A stretch of DNA of 64,000 nt from UBA7359 sp963976795 (GTDB lineage Bacteria > Pseudomonadota > Gammaproteobacteria > Eutrophobiales > Eutrophobiaceae), in assembly GCA_963976795.1 (NCBI GenBank), contig CAXBLT010000006.1:62001-126000 (forward strand), written 5' to 3'. The translations under genes and the position numbers were made by a program. The first letter of the stretch is position 1. Every line of letters starts with the position of its first letter. The notes under the pieces were generated by a model that saw nothing but the letters and a program-made list of their open reading frames with translations, ran no database searches and was not told the DNA's origin. Below, piece by piece: positions 55,210 through 64,000 of this stretch.

Positions 55210-55914
55210 CTAAGCTACGTATTCACGTGTTGTCATAATTTCGATCGGTTTCTTATGGTCAGTGCCAACAATAAAACCATTTACATAAATGCCTGGTGTA
55301 TGAATCTGATCAGGATCAAAATCTCCCGAAGCCACATGTTCTTCAACCTCAGCGATGGTTACTTTTCCAGCTGTTGCCATTACGGGGTTAAAGTTTCTGG
55401 CTGTTTTCCGATAGACTAAATTGCCTTCATCATCAGCCTTCCATGCCTTAACCAGTGAGAGATCAGCGATCAAACCAGTTTCCAGAATATAAGTAACGCC
55501 ATTAAACTCCTTATGTTCCTTACCTTCCGCAATCACAGTACCTACGCCGGTCTTGGTATAGAAACCCGGAATACCAGCCCCACCTGCACGACAACGTTCT
55601 GCTAATGTCCCCTGCGGGTTAAATTCCAGTTCTAATTCACCACTCATATATTGCTGCTCAAATGTTTTGTTCCCACCAACATAAGATGAGATCATTTTCT
55701 TGATTTGTCGTGTTTGCAACAGGATTCCCAAACCAAAGTCATCTATACCACAGTTATTTGAGATCACAGTGATGTCTTTCACACCTGAGTCACGTAATGC
55801 AGTTATCAGGTACTCCGGTATACCACAAAGTCCAAAGCCTCCTGCCATTATTGTCATGCCATCAAACAAAACTCCTTCCAGAGCTTCTGGCGCACTATTT
55901 TTCAATTTTTTCAT
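55210..55914 (-). CDS. scoA: 3-oxoacid CoA-transferase, subunit A
   Basis: Alpha subunit of the same family I CoA-transferase, with the CoA-binding glycine-rich segment GGFGLCGIPEYLI and the GGAGIPGFYTKTGVGT motif. It is 234 residues long, the normal length. Together with the nearby short-chain transporter it supports use of acetoacetate or butyrate-type acids. Confidence 0.93.
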   Translation of the reverse strand: MKKLKNSAPEALEGVLFDGMTIMAGGFGLCGIPEYLITALRDSGVKDITVISNNCGIDDFGLGILLQTRQIKKMISSYVGGNKTFEQQYMSGELELEFNPQGTLAERCRAGGAGIPGFYTKTGVGTVIAEGKEHKEFNGVTYILETGLIADLSLVKAWKADDEGNLVYRKTARNFNPVMATAGKVTIAEVEEHVASGDFDPDQIHTPGIYVNGFIVGTDHKKPIEIMTTREYVA

Positions 55915-56340
55915 TAGTTACCCTTCTATTTATAACTATATCTAATGCCCAATTAACATAGGTCAATGGCATATTTATGAATACTAAAACTATATTTTAA
56001 GTGTAAAACTTTATACCGCATTATTCATTCAGTACAAAAAACAATAATTTCATCAACTTGTTAGCCAAAGAATTCTAACGCCAGTCCATTATCGGAACTG
56101 CTAGATTTATGTGTATTTTACCGAAAAAAAACATCCAGAAACAAACTTTAATATTCTTATAATCAATCAGCGAACAATGAATCTCAAGTGCCTATAACAA
56201 AAATCACTAATGCGGGCATTATGCGAGAATCAATCCGTTTGTAAAAGTGATATTACTTTTCAAAGCATTCTCTTCCATGATTAAAACCATAGAAGAGAAT
56301 GTAGAAAACAGGACTACTTCATTTCTTTAAACTAGTTATC
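55915..56340. other. Intergenic region between scoA and the RND/MMPL gene
   Basis: A 426-base AT-rich stretch without a supported gene. It should hold the promoter of scoAB and the end of the RND/MMPL transcript, and it contains the stem-loop at 56266-56301. No other structure was noticed. Confidence 0.5.
56266..56301 (-). terminator. Stem-loop after the RND/MMPL gene
   Basis: CATTCTCTTCCATG pairs with CATAGAAGAGAATG over 14 positions with one mismatch around an 8-nt loop, 39 bases beyond the MMPL stop. No T-run follows on either strand, so this is a 3' hairpin that may or may not terminate. Confidence 0.45.
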
Positions 56341-58767
56341 TTATGCGGGCGCGTTACCTGTTAAGGCTGCATCATTCGCATTATTAGTTTGTTCCCGTTC
56401 TTCATTAAAAATGAATTTTGGTTTAAAAATATATGCCATGGCAGGCATCAAGAACAATGCTGATAAAGCAGATACGGTAAGCCACATGCCAATTAGCATA
56501 CCCATTTCAGCCTGGAAGCGTAATGAGGAGAAGAGCCACACTCCAACGCTGACAATCAAGACAAGCGCAGTAACCAATACACCGCGGCCAGCACAATGCA
56601 ATGATATTGCAATTGCCTCTAGGTGAGATTTTCCTAAATCATACTCACCCTTAATTCGATCACAAATATATAGTGTGTAATCCACACCTAGCCCAATTCC
56701 TAAAGCAGCAACAGGAACGGTATTAATATTCATACCTATATTTTGCCAAGACATGAAAGCAAAAGTAACAAGATTCGCTAACACAACTGGCACCATAAAA
56801 AACATACCGGCAATACTAGAGCGATATACAACGATACACATCATCACCAGAATGAACAGGGCTAAGGCAATCGATTGTATCTGCCCAGACAAGATGACCT
56901 CATTCACAGATGCAATTACACCTATAATTCCACCCGCCAATCTAAAGTTAGCAAGTTCTTGTAGCTCGGGGTTATCTTTTATGAATTGTTTAACACGCGC
57001 AATTGCCGTTTGAATCGTCACACCTTTTCTATCTGAAAAATACATCAGCACGGAGGCATAATTAATATCAACATCAGTGAAACGTAACAAATCACCTGGT
57101 TCAGCCGCTCGTTCAAACATGAACAATAATTCTCCATTCTGATCAGTATTCGTACCTAATTCTGAATATCGAAAGTTACCTTCACGTAAAGTCTGGTTAA
57201 CTGAAGGGAGTACGTCGGCTACGGATATAGTAGCTCCAATTTCTTTTTGTTGTTCCATGTACTGCTGAAATCGCAGCATACCATCAAGAATTTCAACATC
57301 TTTTATCTTCCCTGTGACCTTCCCACCAAACTCATTCTTTGCACCTTCTTCAACACCCCCTACAACAACAAACATCCTGTCTGCACCGGGAAATTGTTTA
57401 TTTATGTTTGCAGAATCCACGTTATAACGACCATCTGGCCAAAGAATAGGAGAACCAGGATTAGCATCACCTACTTTTAAGTCAACTGCGTAGATCCCGC
57501 TCACTATGAATAATAAAACTGCCAATGCCACAACAACATATCTTGCTTTAGTCGCAACAACATTAACGCAGATATTTAAGAAAGGTCTGATCACTAGCAA
57601 ATCCAGATTAAGCGGATGCGCATATGACTTTGGCTTTTTGACCCATGACAGTAATACAGGTGTCACGATGATAGAACTAATAGCCACGGTACCAACCCAG
57701 ACAACGGCTAAAACAACTAATTTTTGCAATAATGGAATGGGACTAATCGCGACCACTGTCACGCAACCTGCATCAGTTGCGATCCCTAACAAGCCAGGTC
57801 TAAGTAGATCTTTCATTGTCACGGTTGCCGCAGACAGGGAGTCTAGATCTTCCTCATGTCCTTCAACTTTATCGATCTCTTCATGGAACCGAGTCATCAT
57901 CTGCACTGAGTGAGATACCGCTCGAGCTGTAATCAGCATGGCAACAACAACAACCAGTGGGTCAAAGTGAATACCGCATAATTGCGCTACACCCAAAGCC
58001 CAGACAGCACTAATAGCACCCGACAACATAGGCAAGATAGTTCCACGCCAAGTCCTGTTTATAACGAATAACAAGACAAGAAAAATTGCCGCGGCAATAC
58101 TGATAAGCTTCATTGTTTCTGGTAGGAAGTGGTCAACCCAGCCATACAATATCGGGTTACCCACCAAACTTATATCAACAGTGTCGTCATCAAGCCTTTC
58201 CACTAACTCATATGCTTGTTTATACGCAAGATTGAAATCGAGTAGATTGTCGAAAAAATCCACTGTAATGAGTGTTGCCGTTAAGTCTTTTGATACAAAA
58301 GGTCCATAAACCAGTGGGCTACGTAAAATAGCCTCTTTCATATAATCGATATCAGCTTGAGTCTCTGGTAAATCTGGCCACATATACGGAAAGCTTTCAA
58401 TACCAACTGTAGACGCTCTGGTTTCTTTAAGTTTTTTACCCGCTATAGAGTAGATCTGAAATTCATTTATGGCGTCAATCTTGTATAAGCCTTGAGTAAG
58501 GTCTCGTATTTTTTTCAAGACCGGCATTTGAAAGATATCACCTTCTTTTGATTGAATCATGAAGGTAATAATACTGGTACCGCCAAAAGTATCCTTAAAT
58601 TGCTCGTGTACTTTTATATAGGGGTGTGAACCAGGCTGTAAATCTTCGAATACCGTTTTGACATCTATTCGATAAGCAAAATTTGCTAAAATAGCTGTTA
58701 CAACAATGACCATTGCGAGCACAACTTTTCTGTGTCTCATACAAAATAAAGCAAAATTCTCTAACAT
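56341..58767 (-). CDS. RND superfamily transporter, MMPL/HAE3 type
   Basis: Inner-membrane exporter or importer of hydrophobic molecules. The 808-residue protein has an N-terminal helix, a large periplasmic loop, a six-helix bundle (about 215-415), a second loop and a second six-helix bundle (about 640-785) with GLGVDYTLYICDR, as in MMPL/sterol-sensing RND proteins. The frame opens at a TTG four codons earlier; the ATG at 58767 has GGAG at the right distance. It is last in the DUF1302-DUF1329-YCF48-MMPL set and probably moves a lipid-like substrate with those partners. Confidence 0.88.
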   Translation of the reverse strand: MLENFALFCMRHRKVVLAMVIVVTAILANFAYRIDVKTVFEDLQPGSHPYIKVHEQFKDTFGGTSIITFMIQSKEGDIFQMPVLKKIRDLTQGLYKIDAINEFQIYSIAGKKLKETRASTVGIESFPYMWPDLPETQADIDYMKEAILRSPLVYGPFVSKDLTATLITVDFFDNLLDFNLAYKQAYELVERLDDDTVDISLVGNPILYGWVDHFLPETMKLISIAAAIFLVLLFVINRTWRGTILPMLSGAISAVWALGVAQLCGIHFDPLVVVVAMLITARAVSHSVQMMTRFHEEIDKVEGHEEDLDSLSAATVTMKDLLRPGLLGIATDAGCVTVVAISPIPLLQKLVVLAVVWVGTVAISSIIVTPVLLSWVKKPKSYAHPLNLDLLVIRPFLNICVNVVATKARYVVVALAVLLFIVSGIYAVDLKVGDANPGSPILWPDGRYNVDSANINKQFPGADRMFVVVGGVEEGAKNEFGGKVTGKIKDVEILDGMLRFQQYMEQQKEIGATISVADVLPSVNQTLREGNFRYSELGTNTDQNGELLFMFERAAEPGDLLRFTDVDINYASVLMYFSDRKGVTIQTAIARVKQFIKDNPELQELANFRLAGGIIGVIASVNEVILSGQIQSIALALFILVMMCIVVYRSSIAGMFFMVPVVLANLVTFAFMSWQNIGMNINTVPVAALGIGLGVDYTLYICDRIKGEYDLGKSHLEAIAISLHCAGRGVLVTALVLIVSVGVWLFSSLRFQAEMGMLIGMWLTVSALSALFLMPAMAYIFKPKFIFNEEREQTNNANDAALTGNAPA

Positions 58768-58839
58768 TTCTTTCTCCAACGAGCCGAAATCAAATACTTC
58801 GACTACCCCTAATTATTTATTATTATTTGAATAAAAAAT

Positions 58840-59913
58840 CTAATCGGCCAACAATGTCCATGTATCTGTTTTTAGGTCCATTGAGCCTACTGTTTGACCA
58901 ACTGACAAAAAACTAGCCCCATCAATAGATAATTCAGTATGTGATGTTAGATCTGTATCTGACAGGTTTTTTGAATCAAATTGCGTCAAATCTGCTGAAA
59001 ATGTTATCCACTTGCCTTTGTTACCAACGGCCACCCACTCATTTGTCTCATCAGACCACTCCACATCCATTAAATGCTCAGTCATACCGGATACTTTGGG
59101 TTCGATATAAGTCCAAGTCTCGCCGCCATCTTTTGTTGCCACAATGGCACCGCCCAAGCCTACAACAACACCTTCAGTAGGAGTGCGAAACGCCACAGCA
59201 GTAAAGCTGTTTGGACTATCAGTTTGGGTATCTTCCCAGGTCTTACCGTTGTCGCTGCTTTTGAATATCAGACCAAACTCGCCAGCTATATAAAGCGTAG
59301 TCTCATCAACTCGAACAATATCATTCATGAAGACATCCTCTTCTTCACGCATTTGCGTCCATGTATTACCATAATCATGACTATTGAGTATCATGCCCAT
59401 TTCGCCCACTGCCCAGGCTTCTCCGTTTGGATAAGAATGAACACGAAGCAATTTGTTAGCGGTATCTGATTTTGGTGAGTCAACTTCTACCCAAGTCTTA
59501 CCACCGTCATCAGTCCTGAGAGTAACGCCTTCGTTACCGACAGCTACTGATTTATTTTCATCCCAAGAGGTTATGTCTTGCAGGTGAGAGTCAACAGGTG
59601 CTGTTTGGCTTTCCCATGTCCGTCCCTTATCTCTGGAAATGAGAAGTTTCCCATAGTTTCCAGCTGCCATATAGACATCAGAACTTACTTTGCTTAAACC
59701 AAAAATATTATCACGTACATTAATTACAGGAGGGATAACTTCTTCTATCACAGCAGTGGGTTTGACGAAGATACCAGCCCATAGCAAGGTACCCACAATA
59801 GCCCAAGGCATTATAGAGAGAATAAGCTTTGCAAACTTCTGCCCAAGTGAATCAGCAGTATTAGTTGTTCCAGACATTTGTTCTGCTGCGGTATTATTTT
59901 CTGACATGTTCAT
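58840..59913 (-). CDS. YCF48/BNR-repeat protein with N-terminal membrane anchor
   Basis: A 357-residue protein with one membrane helix (about residues 33-52) and a periplasmic beta-propeller of BNR/Asp-box-like repeats (SRDKGRTWE, TDDGGKTW, SSDNGKTWE, TKDGGETW). It resembles the Ycf48 photosystem assembly factor in fold only; there is no photosynthesis here. It comes between DUF1329 and the MMPL transporter, a combination seen in other proteobacteria, and is likely a periplasmic partner of the transporter. Its exact role is not established. Confidence 0.85.
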   Translation of the reverse strand: MNMSENNTAAEQMSGTTNTADSLGQKFAKLILSIMPWAIVGTLLWAGIFVKPTAVIEEVIPPVINVRDNIFGLSKVSSDVYMAAGNYGKLLISRDKGRTWESQTAPVDSHLQDITSWDENKSVAVGNEGVTLRTDDGGKTWVEVDSPKSDTANKLLRVHSYPNGEAWAVGEMGMILNSHDYGNTWTQMREEEDVFMNDIVRVDETTLYIAGEFGLIFKSSDNGKTWEDTQTDSPNSFTAVAFRTPTEGVVVGLGGAIVATKDGGETWTYIEPKVSGMTEHLMDVEWSDETNEWVAVGNKGKWITFSADLTQFDSKNLSDTDLTSHTELSIDGASFLSVGQTVGSMDLKTDTWTLLAD

Positions 59914-60010
59914 AACAACCCTTCTTCATAAAGTAATTCTTAACCAAGAGGATCTAAAGAAGCATTAGTAATCCTATGAATGGTTAACGCGTCATTCGTA
60001 TTTGATTACA

Positions 60011-60064
60011 CCCCATAAAAATTAAAGTAGGTAGCTGCTAGATAAGGTCTATCTAACAGCTACC
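60011..60064 (-). terminator. Stem-loop between the DUF1329 and YCF48 genes
   Basis: On the minus strand GGTAGCTGTTAGATA pairs with TATCTAGCAGCTACC over 15 positions (one G-U) around a 5-nt loop and is followed by TACTTTAATTTTT. It begins 43 bases after the DUF1329 stop. It looks like an intrinsic terminator inside the gene set, so full-length transcripts may need read-through or a second promoter. Confidence 0.78.
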
Positions 60065-60106
60065 ATTGAGGGGGGAGAACAATATTAAAACTAATTTATT
60101 GTTATG

Positions 60107-61384
60107 TTACTTAGCGATACTGATTAACTTCTTAAGAGTCACATCATCCGCTTCAACACCTGCTGGATTGGCTTTCATATTGGATGACCAAGTAGTAGAG
60201 AACTCAGCCTTCCAATCGATGATATGACCAACTACTGGCATAGTAGCTAAATATCCATCATCACCAACATCACGACGGTTTTGGAAAATAAATGATTTCC
60301 AGAATTTGCCGTTTTGGTCAAGTGCTTCACCATAGTATGGGCGAGGATAATCAACTTCCATCCAGACCGTTTTCTGACTGTATGGATGTTCATCTGGTGG
60401 TATACCTTCAATTACCCATACTTCACGAGGCTCCCATTGCACTTGTGGTGCAGGAAAGAAATGCGGAGGAATATCCATACCTACGGCGGGGAATTCTTTG
60501 ATGGTGTTCTTATAGGTTAAATCAACAGTCATAAGTGGAGCATGTGCAATCGCAAAGATCCATTCGCGACCTATCAATTTAGTAGACTTGTATTTAGTTG
60601 GTACCGCGTCCCAAATGTCCCAATCATCATACAACTGCACGGTTCCACCAATGGGGTCCATCCACGCATTACCTGTTAAACGACGTGCGCGACGTACAGA
60701 CTTCAAGTAAGCCCATGTATCATCTGGTGTCTTTGCAGTAGGATCATTGTAACGAATTGAGAAGATACCTAAACCTTTAATATCTTGTGGGTAGGTAGCA
60801 ACCAATACGGTTTTTTGTAAGATAGTACCATCACCCTCAGAAATAGGTCCGCCATCAAGACGTCCTTCCATATAGTAACGCTGAGCCCACCAACGTTGAA
60901 TACGTTCCATACCCTTTGTAGCATCCAGAAACACCCATGAGATGTGACGAAGATCCATAGTTGCGCCATAAGTAGGTCCGCGCAAGTTCCAAATCAGCTT
61001 GTCTCCAGCATAAGGGTCATCCATCTTGATGTCTTGTGGATCAAAAAACATGCCTGCTTCCCATCCAGATACAGTACGATCAGAAGGATTGAACTTAACG
61101 GTTTCCTTACTTTTCTGGGTCCATGTCATGTATTTCTCATCCATAGGAACAGGCTCTGAATGACGAACAGGAATCTTTAAGTGGTGGTTACGAATCATCC
61201 ACTCATATTTACCTGGCAACATATCACCGACACGCTTGCCTTCGAATGTCATGTCGATTACTTGATCGAGGTTCTCTGCACTGATTATGGTGCCTTCAGG
61301 CATCTCTTCAGCAACAGCGCTCAATGGAGCGCCTACAAGCAGCCCCAAAGAAACTACTGATGTAGCTAATATTTTCTTATACAT
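60107..61384 (-). CDS. DUF1329 outer-membrane lipoprotein-sorting-like protein
   Basis: A 425-residue exported protein with a signal peptide ending near AVAEE (about residue 26), then the DUF1329 domain. The fold of this family resembles LolA/LolB-type lipid-binding barrels. Visible landmarks are WTQKSKETVKFNPSD, RRARRLTGNAW and WVIEGIPPDEHPYS. A good ribosome site (AGGAG) precedes the ATG. It follows the DUF1302 gene by 88 bases and probably carries a lipid-like molecule across the periplasm with it. Confidence 0.9.
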   Translation of the reverse strand: MYKKILATSVVSLGLLVGAPLSAVAEEMPEGTIISAENLDQVIDMTFEGKRVGDMLPGKYEWMIRNHHLKIPVRHSEPVPMDEKYMTWTQKSKETVKFNPSDRTVSGWEAGMFFDPQDIKMDDPYAGDKLIWNLRGPTYGATMDLRHISWVFLDATKGMERIQRWWAQRYYMEGRLDGGPISEGDGTILQKTVLVATYPQDIKGLGIFSIRYNDPTAKTPDDTWAYLKSVRRARRLTGNAWMDPIGGTVQLYDDWDIWDAVPTKYKSTKLIGREWIFAIAHAPLMTVDLTYKNTIKEFPAVGMDIPPHFFPAPQVQWEPREVWVIEGIPPDEHPYSQKTVWMEVDYPRPYYGEALDQNGKFWKSFIFQNRRDVGDDGYLATMPVVGHIIDWKAEFSTTWSSNMKANPAGVEADDVTLKKLISIAK

Positions 61385-61472
61385 ATAATACTCCTACGTT
61401 TTAACAATCGTCCTGCATTGCTGCAGGACATAATGAGTAACTAATACTTTTTTACACAACTACTTAATTAAC

Positions 61473-63122
61473 TTAGAACTGTCTTGTAACTTTTAAAACT
61501 AACTGATTATCATCGGCAAACCAGTCAAACAATGATGCGCTGTTTTCCGAAACACCTAATGGGTTTACTTTGCCGCCTGCAGCAGTACTTGCAGAGACTT
61601 TCTTCTCGTCACCATCACTCCACCAAAGATCAGCTTCTAACTTGACACGCCAATCATCGCCAAAGACTAGCTCAACAGCGGCGATACCAAAACCACCACC
61701 GTTACTTAAGTCAGTACCAACGACAAATGTTGGGTTAATCGTGTCACGTTTGAAGTTTAACAATGAGAATATTGTCAAATAAGCTGTGTGCTCTCTCTTT
61801 TGCGCACCGAAAGAGGCAAACTCAACGATTTCATCTGAGTCTTTATGATCTAATATCCAAGTATCAAATAACTGCACACTAGATAAGGATGGGCGGTTGG
61901 TACCTAGATATTTTCCCCACTTAAACTCTTTATCGATGCGGAACATGGTAACCAAGGTATCTTTTGTCTTAACACCTTCCCAACCTGGGAGAGAAGAACC
62001 TAAAGCACCAAAGTTGTATGGCTTATTAGGGATAAACGCGACTTCCGCACTCAATGTTGAATCAATAATCGGCGCATAACCGTTTGCACTGACACCAAAT
62101 ACATTAATATGAGGATAGATCCAATCACCCAACACGCCATTTTGTGCAACCTCACCAAAAGAATTCATTGCACCGACACCAAAAGCGCCTGGTGTCGCAG
62201 AATTCACCGCGGGGTTCATAATAGGAGCAGGGTTGAACGTCCTTAGATATGCTACTGAGTATCCAATTGAACCAATATCACTATTCCAACGAAAACCAAA
62301 GGTTGGATCGTCTTGTGAACCATCCGTATGATCAGCATTATATTGCGTAAATGCTGTAAAATCGACACCACGATATGGGTGTGGAATCCAGCGTCCGCCT
62401 TCAATATTAAAGTTACTGCCCACATCATCATCACGATCCAGACCCGGGCGCACGAAGAAATTCAGGCTACCACCAAGTTCGTCATATAAATCTAAATCAA
62501 AATTGACCAAGAATAATGGTTTACGCCAATCTTCGTTATTCTCAAAAAACAGTCTCCAACGATAATCAAAACCATGCACCAAATCCATGGCCTGGAAGAA
62601 ATCACTCTCACCCCAAACCAATTGTTGCTTACCGACTCGCATGTTTAACTTACCATCAAACAATGCGAAATCTGCATAGTATTCACGGAAAAACTCTTGT
62701 ATATGGTCCGTGTTGTACTGATCGAGATACTGACCACGAGTAGCTGTACCATTGTTTGATGTTAATTTAGTCATGCTTTCGAGTGAATCAAGATAATCCG
62801 TTTGCAACTCCCTATCAAACCGACTAACGATTTTCCAAGAGACTGGACCAGTATAGATATCGGTATCCAGCAACAATGTGGCTCGAGCCATAGTAAAATC
62901 AAACTGATCGTTTTCAGGTGTTTCAGCGTGATCCTCAAGACCTACCCCAAAATATGTACGGGCATAGCCACTCACAGCAAAGCTCCAATCTTCTCCAAAG
63001 CCGCCTGTACAGGTGTCACAAGCTGGTTCATCTGCAGCCATTACAGAACCAGTCGCAACGGTTCCCCCAAAACACAATAGAAAACCTGCGGCTTTCAATA
63101 TATTGCTATTATATTTTTTCAT
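61473..63122 (-). CDS. DUF1302 outer-membrane protein
   Basis: A 549-residue exported protein with a signal peptide (residues 1-29, ending VMAADE) and a barrel-like body of alternating strands ending LVLKVTRQF, the C-terminal phenylalanine of outer-membrane proteins. Four cysteines near the N-terminus (CDTCTGG region) are unusual for the barrel. The GGGGGAGG ribosome site is very strong. It is the first gene of the DUF1302-DUF1329-YCF48-MMPL set, behind a sigma-54-like promoter. Its substrate is unknown; hydrophobic compounds are the usual suspects for this family. Confidence 0.88.
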   Translation of the reverse strand: MKKYNSNILKAAGFLLCFGGTVATGSVMAADEPACDTCTGGFGEDWSFAVSGYARTYFGVGLEDHAETPENDQFDFTMARATLLLDTDIYTGPVSWKIVSRFDRELQTDYLDSLESMTKLTSNNGTATRGQYLDQYNTDHIQEFFREYYADFALFDGKLNMRVGKQQLVWGESDFFQAMDLVHGFDYRWRLFFENNEDWRKPLFLVNFDLDLYDELGGSLNFFVRPGLDRDDDVGSNFNIEGGRWIPHPYRGVDFTAFTQYNADHTDGSQDDPTFGFRWNSDIGSIGYSVAYLRTFNPAPIMNPAVNSATPGAFGVGAMNSFGEVAQNGVLGDWIYPHINVFGVSANGYAPIIDSTLSAEVAFIPNKPYNFGALGSSLPGWEGVKTKDTLVTMFRIDKEFKWGKYLGTNRPSLSSVQLFDTWILDHKDSDEIVEFASFGAQKREHTAYLTIFSLLNFKRDTINPTFVVGTDLSNGGGFGIAAVELVFGDDWRVKLEADLWWSDGDEKKVSASTAAGGKVNPLGVSENSASLFDWFADDNQLVLKVTRQF

Positions 63123-63225
63123 TCCTCCCCCTTAAAGAGTTTTAAAAAACTAAAATCGTCATAAAAAATTGTTCTTTTTTATTAACAAAACTAACACTTC
63201 TTATAACGATATCTGAAGATGGGGA

Positions 63226-63241
63226 ACAAGTTTTATGCCAA
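63226..63241 (-). promoter_or_regulatory. Sigma-54-like promoter of the DUF1302 operon
   Basis: On the minus strand TTGGCATAAAACTTGT has the GG (-24) followed 10 bases later by GT, close to the TTGGCAC-N5-TTGC consensus. The -12 GC is GT here. It lies about 104 bases upstream of the DUF1302 start, and a probable sigma-54-type activator gene is divergent. Confidence 0.5.
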
Positions 63242-63360
63242 ACAGAGAGAACCTGCCTATTCTAAGGGTAAGCCTCTGATATATAAGAACAACACTGTTC
63301 ACAATTCCATCGCCAATTTGCTTATACCGGACTATATAAGAACGACTGTGTGCTAACATG

Positions 63361-63383
63361 GAACGGTTTTCTATAAACCGTTC
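63361..63383. promoter_or_regulatory. Inverted repeat, candidate activator-binding site
   Basis: GAACGGTTT and its exact complement AAACCGTTC, separated by 5 bases, form a 9-bp inverted repeat about 130 bases upstream of the sigma-54-like promoter. That is where enhancer-binding proteins usually bind. It is also 230 bases before the divergent regulator gene. Confidence 0.5.
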
Positions 63384-63615
63384 AACCAGTGTGGTTTTTA
63401 AAGGATATTCAACCGTATTTTTTAATAAAATAGTCAGTAATTTGAACTATTTATGCTACTAAATAATCAATTTTGTGGAAGTTAATGAATAATGTTAACA
63501 TTTAGGCCAATTTATCCTTAAACGATACATTGAGTAGGCCTTTGGTTAAGTATTTTCCCGTAAAGACCTTATAAACAAGATTCTTGTACACGGTGGTGTT
63601 AAATAACTAAATTCC

Positions 63616-64000
63616 ATGAGTCAATCACTAAAAGAAGCCGACATCAATACACACTTTTATTCCCAAAAAGATGTTGACCAAGCTTGGGATAGTTTTCTTT
63701 GCTCAGGAGGGGCGTCAAAGAATCTGCCTGTACGCGATATGATAGCCAGCTCATGGGAGCGCTGCCTATCTCAAGGTGTCAATCCTGAGCAAACTGCAGC
63801 GCCGCTCTTAGCCACCGAGGGCACCTTACATATCCTTCGCCAAAATAATACTGATCTCATGAAATGCGCACGACCTGTCTTAGCACAGGCCAGGGTCTTT
63901 TTACGCGATCTTGACACAATATTAATTCTGACTGACTACAACGGGGTCAATCTGGATGTTGTCGGAGATCCTAAGTGTGTTGAAGATGCTGTCGGAATTG
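63616..64000 (+). CDS. AcoR-like sigma-54-dependent activator, N-terminal part (runs off the window)
   Basis: The first 128 codons of a longer gene that continues past the window end. They match the N-terminal sensory part of AcoR-type regulators: an ASSWERCLSQGVNPE segment followed by the beginning of a GAF domain (LRDLDTILILTDYNG). The AAA+ and Fis-type DNA-binding domains would follow but are not visible. It is divergent from the DUF1302 operon and is its likely regulator. Confidence 0.75.
   Translation, partial: MSQSLKEADINTHFYSQKDVDQAWDSFLCSGGASKNLPVRDMIASSWERCLSQGVNPEQTAAPLLATEGTLHILRQNNTDLMKCARPVLAQARVFLRDLDTILILTDYNGVNLDVVGDPKCVEDAVGI

Overview
The window reads as chromosome from an aerobic, Gram-negative gammaproteobacterium. 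It looks moderately AT-rich by eye; this was not computed. The evidence is the LPS and peptidoglycan genes (lpxH, ampD, ampE), TonB-dependent and DUF1302 outer-membrane proteins, and the housekeeping order fabI / ppiD - tRNA-Asp - tRNA-Val - hupB - lon - clpX - clpP - tig - tRNA-Leu, with tRNAs - cysS - ppiB - lpxH further on. From memory this is close to the Pseudomonas arrangement. The genus cannot be fixed from what is visible.

Layout. 0.1-2.1 kb: fabI and a dicarboxylate/amino-acid symporter (+). 2.2-11 kb: the minus-strand protein quality-control block (ppiD, hupB, lon, clpXP, tig) with three tRNAs. 11-23.7 kb: an accessory block, also on the minus strand. It holds a small secreted protein with a duplicated cysteine motif, a response regulator fused to a nucleotide cyclase, the remnant of a REP-associated transposase, and a four-gene operon. 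That operon encodes two very large secreted proteins built of EGF-like, Calx-beta and cadherin/Ig-like modules, an NTF2-like periplasmic protein and an outer-membrane barrel with an extra C-terminal domain. 24.0-28.2 kb: a four-tRNA cluster, cysS, ppiB, lpxH and an intact REP-associated transposase with 16-bp inverted ends. 28.2-35.0 kb: ampDE, egtC-egtB (ergothioneine), an ankyrin protein, a membrane aspartic protease, an AGCS symporter and nadC. 35.0-35.8 kb: mostly decayed sequence. 35.8-41.7 kb: a Sel1/SPOR protein, a tandem pair of unrecognised paralogues, a PepSY protein and a TonB-dependent receptor.

41.9-56 kb is a short-chain acyl metabolism region: malonyl-CoA synthetase, prpE, ppsR-ppsA, and a prp operon (GntR regulator - prpB - prpC) with two palindromic operators at its promoter. 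It continues with a short-chain fatty-acid transporter, a glutathione transferase, an NTF2-like protein and a 3-oxoacid CoA-transferase (scoAB). Together these suggest uptake and activation of propionate and related acids, the methylcitrate cycle to pyruvate, and return to PEP through PpsA. The 2-methylcitrate dehydratase and aconitase-type enzymes are not in the window.

56.3-64 kb holds the gene set DUF1302 - DUF1329 - YCF48-like - RND/MMPL on the minus strand. It has a sigma-54-like promoter and, facing it, the start of an AcoR-like activator that runs off the end of the window. A strong stem-loop separates the first two genes from the last two. The best candidates for something undescribed are the EGF/Calx-beta surface operon (12.98-23.71 kb), the small twin-cysteine protein beside it, and the paralogue pair at 37.0-38.5 kb. 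No CRISPR array, rRNA or prophage was seen.
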